Below are positions 34,446-42,530 of a DNA stretch of 64,000 bases, piece after piece. Position 1 is the first letter of the stretch. Every line of letters starts with the position of its first letter. Under the pieces are notes generated by a model. The model made no database searches, was not told where the DNA came from, and worked only from the letters and a program-made list of their open reading frames with translations. The DNA is taken from positions 124,001 through 188,000 of the forward strand of contig NZ_JACDNQ010000004.1 in NCBI RefSeq assembly GCF_013839515.1. The letters run 5' to 3'. This DNA comes from Natronomonas salinimetallica. GTDB lineage: Archaea > Halobacteriota > Halobacteria > Halobacteriales > Haloarculaceae. The position numbers and the translations under genes are program-made.

Positions 34446-34520
34446 CGAGACCTGACGAGACCAGACTGACGGCGTATTCGGGACCGACGGACGGCGTATT
34501 CGGGACCGACGGACGGCGTA
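34434..34520. repeat. 10-bp repeat across a stop codon followed by a 22-bp repeat
   Basis: GACGAGACCT is repeated three times (34434-34463); the TGA stop (34443-34445) spans the first junction. Two 22-bp units GACGGCGTATTCGGGACC.. follow at 34468 and 34490, with a partial third at 34512. Confidence 0.75.
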
Positions 34521-34596
34521 CCGGTCGCCGCGCGTACGGTTCGGCCTGGTCCCCCCGTTCGGCCGAATCCCACCGCCGCTCCACCGAGTCCGTGAG

Positions 34597-34604
34597 CTTT
34601 TATT
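34597..34604 (+). promoter_or_regulatory. TATA box of the transcription factor S gene
   Basis: CTTTTATT is centred 26 bp upstream of the ATG at 34626. Confidence 0.55.
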
Positions 34605-34625
34605 TCCGAGGGTCCTTTTTTCCCC

Positions 34626-34949
34626 ATGCAGTTCTGTGACGAGTGCGGCTCGTTGATGCACGCCGACGACGGCGAGATGGTCTGTTCGTCCTGCGGCGTC
34701 CGGCAACGGAAGGACGAGGCCCGCGCCGAGTCCTTCGTCAGCACCGAAGCCCAGACGGACGGCGACGTCATCGAGTCCTCGCCGGACGCTGACTTCGAGG
34801 GAAAACCGACGTCTGACGACGTAATCTGTGAGGAGTGTGGCCACGACACGGCGTGGTATACGATCAAGCAGACGGGGGCCGCCGACGAACCGCCGACGCG
34901 GTTTTTCAAGTGCCAGGAGTGTGGCCACCGCTGGCGGGAGTACAGCTAA
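34626..34949 (+). CDS. Transcription factor S (TFS), RNA polymerase cleavage factor
   Basis: This 107-aa two-ribbon protein is homologous to TFIIS and RPB9. The N-terminal zinc ribbon is CDECG...CSSCG and the C-terminal ribbon CEECG...CQECG. The acidic hairpin that reaches the polymerase active site is present as TGAADEPPTRFFKC (DE dipeptide). It rescues backtracked RNA polymerase by stimulating transcript cleavage. A leaderless promoter lies 26 bp upstream. Haloarchaea often carry more than one TFS. Confidence 0.93.
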   Translation: MQFCDECGSLMHADDGEMVCSSCGVRQRKDEARAESFVSTEAQTDGDVIESSPDADFEGKPTSDDVICEECGHDTAWYTIKQTGAADEPPTRFFKCQECGHRWREYS

Positions 34950-35170
34950 CGGCAACAGGAGGCCCGGTGCGGCCTTCTCACGGGGCGCAGGCCCGTTCGG
35001 ATGGCCAGCGGGGTCGCTGCTCGCGGCGGTGGCGCTCGCTTGTTCCGAGCCTTCCCTTCAGTCAGGCTCGCCGATCCCACACGACGTGAAAGCGGGGCCT
35101 CCGTCTCGGAAGACGGTGATCGTGGCCCCGACACATCAACGGTTAACTACCGTCCCCCCGAGCGACCCGT

Positions 35171-35998
35171 ATGAGCAATCGGACGGTACTGATCACGGGC
35201 TGTTCGTCCGGCATCGGCCGGGCGGCCGCCTACGCGTTCGTAGACGAGGAGTGGCGGGTGTACGCGACCGCGCGCAATCCAGCCGACATCCAGACGCTCG
35301 GCGATGCCGGCTGCGACATCGGCACCATCGACGTTCGCAACGACGAGGACGTCCAACGGGTCGTCGACCGGATCATCGACGAGGCGGGCCGCCTCGACGC
35401 CGTCGTCAACAACGCCGGCTACGGCCAGCACGGCCCGATCGAGGACATCGACGCCGACAGCCTCGAACGGCAGTTCGACGTGAACGTCTTCGGACCCCAC
35501 CGGCTCGTCCGCGCGGCGCTGCCGCACATGCGTGAGCGAGCGGACGGGACGATCGTCAACGTCTCCTCGCTCGCCGGCCGGATCGCCGCACCGGGGATGG
35601 GGCCGTACTCGGCGTCGAAACACGCGATCGAAGGCTACAGTGACTCGCTTCGGCGCGAACTCGACCCGTTCGGGGTCGACGTCGCCGTCGTCCAACCCGG
35701 TCCCGTCGAGACGGGATTCCGCGACCGGGTCGAGGACGAGCTGGGGCGGCTCGACCGAACCGACGCCTACGGGGACCTCTACGCGTTCCAGGAGGACGCG
35801 ACCCTGCTCGGCGGTGAGAGCCCGATCGCGGTCCATCCCGCCGAAGTCGCCGAGGCGATCGTCGAGGCGGCGGTTTCGACCGATCCCGAGCCGCGGTACG
35901 TTGTCGGCCGCGCCGCACAGTTGCTCGCGTACGCGAACTACTTGCCCGACCGGGTCACGGACCACCTATTCGGTGCGATCCGACGGCTTAGCTCCTGA
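35171..35998 (+). CDS. Short-chain dehydrogenase/reductase (SDR)
   Basis: This 275-aa classical SDR has the cofactor motif TGCSSGIGR near residue 9, NNAGYGQHG near 79, the catalytic serine in VNVSSLAG (about 132) and YSASKHAIEG (Tyr/Lys, about 148-152). Specificity is not deducible; related proteins act on oxidised lipids or sugars. It ends one base before the glycerate kinase gene, so the two are probably one operon. Confidence 0.9.
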   Translation: MSNRTVLITGCSSGIGRAAAYAFVDEEWRVYATARNPADIQTLGDAGCDIGTIDVRNDEDVQRVVDRIIDEAGRLDAVVNNAGYGQHGPIEDIDADSLERQFDVNVFGPHRLVRAALPHMRERADGTIVNVSSLAGRIAAPGMGPYSASKHAIEGYSDSLRRELDPFGVDVAVVQPGPVETGFRDRVEDELGRLDRTDAYGDLYAFQEDATLLGGESPIAVHPAEVAEAIVEAAVSTDPEPRYVVGRAAQLLAYANYLPDRVTDHLFGAIRRLSS

Positions 35999-35999
35999 T

Positions 36000-37298
36000 A
36001 TGTTCGAACGCTCCGCGGCGTCCTCCGGTGGATCGGCGGCACACACACTGGTACTCGGATGTCTCGAAGCGGGAATCGAGGCTGCACACCCGCGACGGGC
36101 CGTCGAACGGCACTGTTCGGTAGATGCCGAGACACTCACGATCGGGGACGCAACCTACGACCTCTCCGCTCACGGGACGATCCTCGTCCTCGGCGGCGGA
36201 AAGGCGGCGGACGAACTGGCGGCGGCGTTCGAGCGGATGCTCGGCGATCGGGTTACGGACGGTACCGTCGTGACGAACGAACGGACCGCCGATCCCGATC
36301 GTATCGACGTGTCGATTGGTGAACACCCCGCTCCCGGCGATGGGAGCGTCTCCGGTGCGCAGGCCGTCCTCGATCGGGCGGCGACGGCCGACGACCGAAC
36401 CCTCGTCATCGCGGCAGTCGCCGGCGGCGGAAGCGCGCTTCTGTGTGCACCCGCGGCCGGGCTCTCGGTCGACGACCTGCGCGGGGTCTCCACCGGTCTC
36501 CTCGACGCCGGGGCGTCGATCGAGGAACTCAACGTAGTTCGGCGGGCCTGCTCGTCGATCAAGGGCGGTGGCCTCGCGGCCGCCGCCGCGCCGGCCACGG
36601 TGGTCGGCGTCCTCGTCAGCGACGTCGTCGGCGACGACCCCGCCGTCATCGCGAGCGGGCCGACGGTCCCGACCGGGGTCGATCCCGAAGCCGCCCTCGA
36701 GGTGCTCGATCGATACGGGCTCGATGTGCCGGCGGTCAGGTCCCACCTCGCCGATCTCGCCCCGAGCGACCCCGCCGCCGTCGCCGTCGACAACCACGTC
36801 ATCACCTCCGGCCGGGACGCGGTCGACGCGGCACGGGCGCATGCGGCCGACCGCGGCTATCGGACCTGCGTCCTCTCGACGCGGATCGAGGGCGAGGCAG
36901 CGCCGGCCGGCCGGGTCCACGCCGCGATCGGAGCCGAGGCCGCCGACAGCGGGGATCCCGTCGAACCGCCCGCGGTGGTTCTCTCCAGCGGCGAGACGAC
37001 CGTCCACGTGACCGGCGACGGGATTGGCGGCCCGAACCAGGAGTTCGCCCTCGCGGCCGCAGCCGAACTCCCCGATGGCGTGGTGCTCGGCGCTGTCGAT
37101 ACCGACGGCGGCGACGGCAGCACCGACGCCGCCGGCGCGCTCGTCGACGGAGGGACGGTCGACGACCCGGAGGTCGCTCGGGCGGCGCTAGCGGACAACG
37201 ACAGCTATCCGCTCTTGGATTCGGCCGACGCCCTCCTGCGAACGGGGGCGACCGGTACGAACGTCAACGATCTCCGAGTACTCGTCGTACCGGCGTAG
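36000..37298 (+). CDS. Glycerate 2-kinase (GckA/MOFRL family)
   Basis: This 432-aa class II glycerate kinase makes 2-phosphoglycerate from D-glycerate. Family blocks are VLGGGKAADELAAAFE, SIGEHPAPGDGSV, GGGSALLCAPAAG, NVVRRACSSIKGGGLA and the C-terminal MOFRL region GDGIGGPNQEFALAAAAEL with VDTDGGDGSTDAAGA. The ATG at 36000 begins one base after the SDR stop; upstream in-frame starts lie inside the SDR gene and are rejected. Confidence 0.92.
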   Translation: MFERSAASSGGSAAHTLVLGCLEAGIEAAHPRRAVERHCSVDAETLTIGDATYDLSAHGTILVLGGGKAADELAAAFERMLGDRVTDGTVVTNERTADPDRIDVSIGEHPAPGDGSVSGAQAVLDRAATADDRTLVIAAVAGGGSALLCAPAAGLSVDDLRGVSTGLLDAGASIEELNVVRRACSSIKGGGLAAAAAPATVVGVLVSDVVGDDPAVIASGPTVPTGVDPEAALEVLDRYGLDVPAVRSHLADLAPSDPAAVAVDNHVITSGRDAVDAARAHAADRGYRTCVLSTRIEGEAAPAGRVHAAIGAEAADSGDPVEPPAVVLSSGETTVHVTGDGIGGPNQEFALAAAAELPDGVVLGAVDTDGGDGSTDAAGALVDGGTVDDPEVARAALADNDSYPLLDSADALLRTGATGTNVNDLRVLVVPA

Positions 37299-37311
37299 TC
37301 GGGCCGGCGCG

Positions 37312-38373
37312 TCAATCGAGACAGCGGCCAACGATCGCCAGCATCGCCTCGCCGTGAACCGCCTCCGCGAACAGCGGTACCCGCTTTACGTCCCGGCCAC
37401 GGAACAGCGCCTGAGCCTGCGTGAGGGCATCGCGCTGGACGTCCCAGCGGCGGCGGCAGAACTCACAGTTCTCGGTGTCCGGAGCGACGAACCAGTCGGC
37501 GTCGAGGCCGGCAGTCGAGGCGAGGTCCTCGCTGACCCGGTTGACGACGACGGTCCCGACGGGGATCCCGAACCCCTCCAGGCGCTCGATCAGCCGTCCG
37601 CTCTCGGTGACGCTCATCTCCTCGGGGATCATGACGACGCGGAAGTCGGTCCGTTCGGGGTCTTCGAGGGCGGCTCGGAGGCGCTCGATCCGTTCGGAGA
37701 GCGCCGTGAGGCTCTCGGTGCCGGCCTCGGCCGAATCGTCGCCCCCGAAGAGACCGCCGATGTTTCCGACCATCCCCGAGACCGACTCCCGCATCGAGAG
37801 CAGCCGACCGAGCATCGAGTCCATTACCTCCGGGAGTTCGAGCAGCCGGAGGGTGTGGCCGGTCGGTGCGGTGTCGACGACGACCCGCTCGAAGCGCGGA
37901 TCGTCGAGGTACTCGATGAGCAACTGCATCGCGGCGGCCTCGTCGGCTCCGGGCATCGCCCCGCCGGCGAGGGGGTGGCCGCCCTCGCCCAACAGGTCCC
38001 CGAGCCCTCCGAGCCCGCCATCGCCCGGAGTATCGTCGGTCCACGGGCCCGTGTCGGCCCCGGGGGCGAAGGGGCCTTCGGTAGCCGATTCGGGATCGAT
38101 CTCGACGCCGAAAAGCGGGGCGTCGTTGCTGATCTCGGTCGGCTCCGCGGGGATATCCGTCCCGAGGGTATCCGACAGCGAGTGGGCCGGGTCGGTCGAG
38201 ACAACGAGCGTCGGCGTGCCGCCGCGAGCGCTCGCCAGCGCGGTCGCGGCCGCACAGGTCGTCTTGCCGACGCCGCCTTTGCCGCCGTAGAGAACGTACT
38301 CCGGGGCATCGACACCGGCGGGGAGCTCCGCCCCCTCGAGGGAGTCGACCGCCTCAACGGTGAGTTCGCTCAT
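37312..38373 (-). CDS. Get3/ArsA family ATPase
   Basis: This 353-aa deviant-Walker-A ATPase carries GGKGGVGKTTCAAATALA near residue 31, switch motif VVSTDPAHSLSDTLG and VVDTAPTGHTLRLLELP. A CxxC motif in NCEFCRRRW near residue 303 resembles the zinc-binding motif by which eukaryotic Get3 dimerises. A role in tail-anchored protein targeting is more likely than arsenite export, because no arsB or arsR gene is near. The central acidic/glycine-rich insert (GDGGLGGLGDLLGEGGHP) is typical of haloarchaeal members. It converges on the glycerate kinase gene with a 13-bp gap. Confidence 0.9.
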   Translation of the reverse strand: MSELTVEAVDSLEGAELPAGVDAPEYVLYGGKGGVGKTTCAAATALASARGGTPTLVVSTDPAHSLSDTLGTDIPAEPTEISNDAPLFGVEIDPESATEGPFAPGADTGPWTDDTPGDGGLGGLGDLLGEGGHPLAGGAMPGADEAAAMQLLIEYLDDPRFERVVVDTAPTGHTLRLLELPEVMDSMLGRLLSMRESVSGMVGNIGGLFGGDDSAEAGTESLTALSERIERLRAALEDPERTDFRVVMIPEEMSVTESGRLIERLEGFGIPVGTVVVNRVSEDLASTAGLDADWFVAPDTENCEFCRRRWDVQRDALTQAQALFRGRDVKRVPLFAEAVHGEAMLAIVGRCLD

Positions 38374-38440
38374 ACCGGCCGTGGGGGACGACCGCTTGTG
38401 TACCCGTCGGTACGGCGCGTGGGCGCGAAAACAAAGAGAT

Positions 38441-38484
38441 GGTGTCGACCGATCAGGCGCAGGTGGTGTCGACCGATCAGGCGC
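38441..38484. repeat. 20-bp direct repeat (24-bp period) containing a stop codon
   Basis: GGTGTCGACCGATCAGGCGC occurs at 38441-38460 and 38465-38484. The second copy spans the TGA stop (38477-38479, minus strand) of the phasin-like gene. Confidence 0.75.
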
Positions 38485-39088
38485 TGAGCTCGGCGGTCTC
38501 GGAGGCGGCCTCCTGGACGTTCTCGGTCACGTCCTCGAGTTGCTCTTGGATCGTCTCGGCCTGCTCTTGGAGCTGCTCTTGCATCTCCTCGCCGCGGGCT
38601 TCGACTTCCGCTTGCATCTCCTCGATGCTGTCCTCGAGTCCTTCGAGTGCCTCGAGCGTCTGGCCTTCGACGTCCTCGTGTGCCTCGAGCAGGCTCGTGA
38701 CCTGCTCGTCGAGCGCTCCGAGGAACTCATCGAGCATCTCCTCGGTCGATTCGGTACCCTCATCGAGGCTGTCCTCGAGTTGGTCGATGACGTCGTATTG
38801 GCTCTCTTCGAGCATATCGAGCTGCTCGTGCATCATCTCGTGGACCTCGTCGACTCCGCTGCCGGCGGGGAGCACCGCATCGACGGCGTCGAAGTAGTTG
38901 TCGACGCTCGTGCGGGCGAAGTCGGTGCTGCGCTCGGTTGCGTCTCGGGCGGGGTCGAAACTACCGACCATCGCGTCGCCGAACTGTTTTTGTACCTGGA
39001 CGCCGCTCTCGATGGCTCCGTGGGCACCTTCGACGGCGCTGCGCTGGAACTCGAATGCGGCAGACATTGGGGAGCTGTATTCGCTCAT
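38477..39088 (-). CDS. Phasin-like coiled-coil protein
   Basis: This 203-aa acidic, almost entirely helical protein has no predicted membrane span. The N-terminal part (FEFQRSAVEGAHGAIESGVQVQKQFGDAM) looks like the amphipathic segment of phasins. The C-terminal 120 residues are a continuous coiled coil (EEMQAEVEARGEEMQEQLQEQAETIQEQLEDV). Phasins coat polyhydroxyalkanoate granules, but no pha genes are adjacent, so the assignment is tentative. A minus-strand TATA box CTTATATG (39114-39121) lies about 29 bp before the ATG, supporting the start MSEYSSPMSAAFEF. Confidence 0.72.
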   Translation of the reverse strand: MSEYSSPMSAAFEFQRSAVEGAHGAIESGVQVQKQFGDAMVGSFDPARDATERSTDFARTSVDNYFDAVDAVLPAGSGVDEVHEMMHEQLDMLEESQYDVIDQLEDSLDEGTESTEEMLDEFLGALDEQVTSLLEAHEDVEGQTLEALEGLEDSIEEMQAEVEARGEEMQEQLQEQAETIQEQLEDVTENVQEAASETAELSA

Positions 39089-39113
39089 TGTATCCGAATC
39101 AACGCCTCGCGGA

Positions 39114-39121
39114 CATATAAG
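39114..39121 (-). promoter_or_regulatory. TATA box of the phasin-like gene
   Basis: The minus strand reads CTTATATG, centred 29 bp upstream of the ATG at 39088. Confidence 0.55.
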
Positions 39122-39611
39122 AGTGTCGGTGAATACCATCAGATACCATCGAAACCCAAGTGATGTCTGAAATGGGGGAGATATCCGGGCACGTGCGTGT
39201 ATCGGGTGTCGCTATTGCTCGTCGATTGCTCGTCGATAGCTACTCCGATACAGTCGAAACAGCGGTGGCCGCCCGGCGCTTTTTGTCTCCTCGACCCCCA
39301 CCGTCTTCGTCAGGGACTCATACTGCCGGACGTACGTTCGTGAACACCCGAACCGGTATATCTCCAAACCGCCGGTCGAACGTGCGTGTCGACTGCCCCG
39401 CGATTCAAGTCGGTACGTCCGGCAGTATCAGACGCCGACGGTCGCGTGGGAACAACGCGGAGGACTGTCCTGTTCGCCTCGATTCGCTCGACTGTGCGGC
39501 TGCGACGTCCGAGCACCCGCTCGCCGGACTGCGATCTCGCCTACGGGCTCAATCGCTGTCTGTCCGACGAGACTCGCTTCGCTCGTCTCGTTGGCTCCCA
39601 ACGTCTTCGCC
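39122..39611. other. Long intergenic region with hairpins near the aspS stop
   Basis: I see no credible gene in these roughly 490 bp. Two inverted repeats lie at the aspS side: ACGAGAC (39567-39573) with GTCTCGT (39585-39591), and CCAACGTCT (39598-39606) with AGACGTTGG (39622-39630). The second spans the aspS stop codon. They may help end or stabilise the aspS transcript; this is inference. Confidence 0.5.
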
Positions 39612-40916
39612 CTACGGGCTCAGACGTTGGCGATCACGCGGGAACAACACCGCTTCACGGATATTGTCCAGATCCAGCATCGTCATAACGAGTCGCTCGC
39701 CACCGAGCCCCCAGCCAGCGTGCGGCGGCATCCCGTATTTGAACATCTTCGTGTAGTACTCGAAGGCTTCCGGATCGAGCCCCTGGGCTTCGAAGCCCTC
39801 GATGAGCTGCTCGCGGCGGTGCTCACGCTGGCCGCCCGAGACGAGCTCCATCCGGGGGTGCATCATGTCGAAGCCCGTCGAGAGCGTCTCGTCGTCGTCG
39901 TGGTCCATGATGTAGAACGGCTTGATCTCGGCGGGCCAGTCGGTGATGAAGTAGTGGCCACCGACATCGTCGCCCAGCGCCTTCTCGCCCTCTGTCGGCA
40001 GATCGTCGCCCCACACGAGCTGTTCGTCGAGCTCGCCCGTCGCGTTGATCCGTTCGATGGCCTCTTCGTACGCCAGCCGGGGAAACGGGGTTTCGGGAGT
40101 CTCGAACGCCTCGGCCAACTCGAGCGCCTCGAGCGCCTCCTCGCAGTTCTCGGCGACGGCCTCGTAGGCGGCGACGACGACCTGCTCGCAGACGTCCATC
40201 GCGTCGTGGTGATCACAGAACGCGCCCTCGAAGTCGATCGATGTCGCCTCGTTGAGATGCCGCGGCGTGTTGTGTTCCTCGGCGCGGAAGATCGGGCCGA
40301 TCTCGAAGACGCGCTCGACGTTCGAGCCCGCGACGAGCTGTTTGAAAAGCTGGGGGCTCTGATTCATGAACGCCTCCTGGCCGAAGTACGTGATCGGGAA
40401 CAGCTCGGTTCCGCCTTCGGTCCCCGTCGCGACGATCTTCGGCGTGTTTATCTCGGTCGCGTCCGCCGCGCGGAACGCCTCGCGGGCGGCCCGCAGTACC
40501 TCGCTTCGGATCTCGAAGATCGCCTGGCCCGCCTCCCGACGGAGGTCCAACGTCCGGTTGTCGAGCCGCGTCGACAGCTCCGCGTCGACCTTCTCGGTGG
40601 GATCGAGCGGCAACTCGGTGTCGGCCGCCGACAACACCTCGAGGGAGTCGGGGACGACTTCGACGTCCGTCGGCGCCCGCGGCTCCTCTTTGACCTCGCC
40701 GGTCACCGAGACGACGGACTCCCGAGAGAGCCCCATGCCCGTCTCGACCATCGCCTCGTCCATCTCCTCTTTCTCGAATTTGATCTGGATTCGCCCGCTC
40801 GTATCGCGCAGAATGAGGAAGGCGATCCCGCCCAGGTCACGGATCTCGTGGACCCACCCGGCGACGGTCGCCGTCTCGCCCGGTTCGGCATCGGCCGTAT
40901 ACGTTCTGTCGTCCAT
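39612..40916 (-). CDS. aspS: Aspartyl-tRNA synthetase, archaeal type
   Basis: This 434-aa class II synthetase has an N-terminal OB-fold anticodon-binding domain ([23 protein letters not shown]) and a catalytic domain with motif 2 ([21 protein letters not shown]) and motif 3 ([16 protein letters not shown]). The C-terminus [10 protein letters not shown] is family-typical. Archaeal enzymes of this type can be non-discriminating and also charge tRNA-Asn, with GatCAB correction; this cannot be decided here. A minus-strand GCTTAAGTC box (40938-40946) lies 26 bp upstream. Confidence 0.96.
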   Translation of the reverse strand: MDDRTYTADAEPGETATVAGWVHEIRDLGGIAFLILRDTSGRIQIKFEKEEMDEAMVETGMGLSRESVVSVTGEVKEEPRAPTDVEVVPDSLEVLSAADTELPLDPTEKVDAELSTRLDNRTLDLRREAGQAIFEIRSEVLRAAREAFRAADATEINTPKIVATGTEGGTELFPITYFGQEAFMNQSPQLFKQLVAGSNVERVFEIGPIFRAEEHNTPRHLNEATSIDFEGAFCDHHDAMDVCEQVVVAAYEAVAENCEEALEALELAEAFETPETPFPRLAYEEAIERINATGELDEQLVWGDDLPTEGEKALGDDVGGHYFITDWPAEIKPFYIMDHDDDETLSTGFDMMHPRMELVSGGQREHRREQLIEGFEAQGLDPEAFEYYTKMFKYGMPPHAGWGLGGERLVMTMLDLDNIREAVLFPRDRQRLSP

Positions 40917-40937
40917 ACACCGGATTCTCGGCGATCG

Positions 40938-40946
40938 GACTTAAGC
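40938..40946 (-). promoter_or_regulatory. TATA box of aspS
   Basis: The minus strand reads GCTTAAGTC, about 26 bp upstream of the ATG at 40916. Confidence 0.5.
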
Positions 40947-40993
40947 GCGGGGAAACGCGACGGCTCCACGGTCGGGCGGACTCCGCGGACGGG

Positions 40994-41566
40994 CTACTGG
41001 AAGCCGATATCGGTGCGCGGACACACCTCGCCGAAGAGCCATTCGGCGTGTTCGAGGGCGTACTCGCGGTGGTCAGCCTCTATCGCGCCGATGGCGTCCA
41101 CCAGGAGGATCGGACGGTAGTCCCGTAGTCCCGCCGATCCGGCGGTATGGAGCACACAGACGTTCGCGAGCGTCCCACAGATCACGAGGTCGTTGATCCC
41201 GTGGCTTTCGAGCCATCCTTCCAGTTCCGTCCGGTAGAAGGCGTCGTAGGTGTGCTTGACGACGACGAGGTCATCCGCCTCGGGCGTCAGTTCCTCGACG
41301 AGTTCGGCCTCCCACGAGCCCTCGAGGACGTGTTGGCCCCACCGATCGAACTCGTCGTAATAGTGGTTCTCCTCGAACTGCGCGGACGGGTGGACGTCGC
41401 GGGTGAAGACGACCGACGCGCCGGCAGCCCGCGCGTCCGCGACGGCCCCGGCACAGGGTTCGACTGCTGCCTCGCTACCGGGCGCGTACAGCGAGCCCTC
41501 GGGGTGACAGAAGCCGTTCTGCATATCGACGACAACGACCGCAGTCTCGTCCGGATCGAGTCGCAT
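40994..41566 (-). CDS. Isochorismatase-family cysteine hydrolase (nicotinamidase-like)
   Basis: This 190-aa alpha/beta hydrolase of the isochorismatase/nicotinamidase family has the catalytic triad in place: Asp in VVVVDMQNGF, Lys in VVVKHTYDAF and Cys in CGTLANVCVLHTA. Metal ligands of true nicotinamidases may be supplied by DVHPSAQFEENHYY. Nicotinamide recycling to nicotinate is the most likely role. The start MRLDPDETAVVVV is preferred over an in-frame ATG ten codons upstream because the family begins just before the catalytic Asp. Confidence 0.85.
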   Translation of the reverse strand: MRLDPDETAVVVVDMQNGFCHPEGSLYAPGSEAAVEPCAGAVADARAAGASVVFTRDVHPSAQFEENHYYDEFDRWGQHVLEGSWEAELVEELTPEADDLVVVKHTYDAFYRTELEGWLESHGINDLVICGTLANVCVLHTAGSAGLRDYRPILLVDAIGAIEADHREYALEHAEWLFGEVCPRTDIGFQ

Positions 41567-41658
41567 ACGTATCCGTTCGGCAGGGAGGGTCAAAACCGTT
41601 TTTGCGGCACTGGCGGGCGCTCGCTTCGACGCGAAAAAGTCGGCGGCCGGTGGCCCGA

Positions 41659-42528
41659 TCAGTAGAACTCGCGGACGAGGTCCATCGCGTCCTCGGGCGC
41701 GCCGTCGGGGATGTCAGTCATCGGCTCTTCGACGCCCTCTCGCGTCTCGTAGCCGACGGAGCTTTCGTCTTGGTAGATGACGCCCTGATACTCCTTGTCG
41801 CGATCGAGGATGAGGTCCTTTGCGTCGTCGTAGTCCGTCCGATCGTGGTCGAACTCCTCGTCGCCGACGTCGACGATCGTATCGCGGAAGTAGTCGTAGG
41901 TGTCGACGTCGTTGAACGTCACGCACGGCGAGTAGACGTTCACGAAGCCGAAACCGTCGTGTTCGATGGCTTCCTGGACGATTTGGGCGTGACGCTGGGA
42001 ATCCGACGAGAAGGACTGTGCGATGAACGTCCCGCCTGCGGCGAGCGCCAGCGCAAGTGGATTGACCGGCTGTTGGTTCGTCCCGTCCGGCGAGGTCGAC
42101 GTCTCGAAATCCTCCCGAGAGGTCGGCGAGAACTGCCCCTTCGTCAGCCCGTAAATCCGGTTGTCCATGACGACGTAGGTCATGTCGACGTTCCGGCGAA
42201 CCGCGTGGACGAAGTGGCCGGCTCCGATCGAGTAGCCGTCCCCGTCGCCGCCCGCGACCATCACTTCGAGTTCGGGATTGGCGATCTTGACGCCCGTGCC
42301 GACGGGCAGCGCGCGGCCGTGGACGCCGTGTAGCGCGTAGCTGCGCATGTACGTCCCGATCTTGCCCGAGCAGCCGATTCCGGCGACCACGAACGTGTTG
42401 TCGGGGTCGTTGCCGGTCTCGGCGAGGGCTTTCATCATGCCGTTCATCGTCCCGAAGTCGCCGCAGCCGGGACACCACGTCGGTTGCTTATCCGATTTGA
42501 AATCGGTGAATCGAACGTTTGAGCTCAT
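41659..42528 (-). CDS. korB: 2-oxoacid:ferredoxin oxidoreductase, beta subunit
   Basis: This 289-aa thiamine-diphosphate-binding subunit works with KorA to oxidise 2-oxoglutarate or another 2-oxoacid to its acyl-CoA with ferredoxin as acceptor. Signatures are WCPGCGDFGTMNGMMKAL (FeS/TPP region), CSGKIGTY and the TPP motif GGDGDGYSIGAGHF with MDNRIYGLTKGQ. The alpha subunit gene ends 2 bp upstream on the same strand, so the two form a tight operon. Haloarchaea use such enzymes in place of dehydrogenase complexes. Confidence 0.94.
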   Translation of the reverse strand: MSSNVRFTDFKSDKQPTWCPGCGDFGTMNGMMKALAETGNDPDNTFVVAGIGCSGKIGTYMRSYALHGVHGRALPVGTGVKIANPELEVMVAGGDGDGYSIGAGHFVHAVRRNVDMTYVVMDNRIYGLTKGQFSPTSREDFETSTSPDGTNQQPVNPLALALAAGGTFIAQSFSSDSQRHAQIVQEAIEHDGFGFVNVYSPCVTFNDVDTYDYFRDTIVDVGDEEFDHDRTDYDDAKDLILDRDKEYQGVIYQDESSVGYETREGVEEPMTDIPDGAPEDAMDLVREFY

Positions 42529-42530
42529 TG

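Noticed and set aside
37312-38373. Arsenite efflux ATPase function
   Set aside because: No arsB, arsR or arsD gene is adjacent and the CxxC motif favours a Get3-like role.
39160-39756. Frame of about 200 codons in the gap before aspS
   Set aside because: Composition is serine/arginine-rich and unlike haloarchaeal proteins, it overlaps the aspS 3' end antisense, and no promoter is seen.
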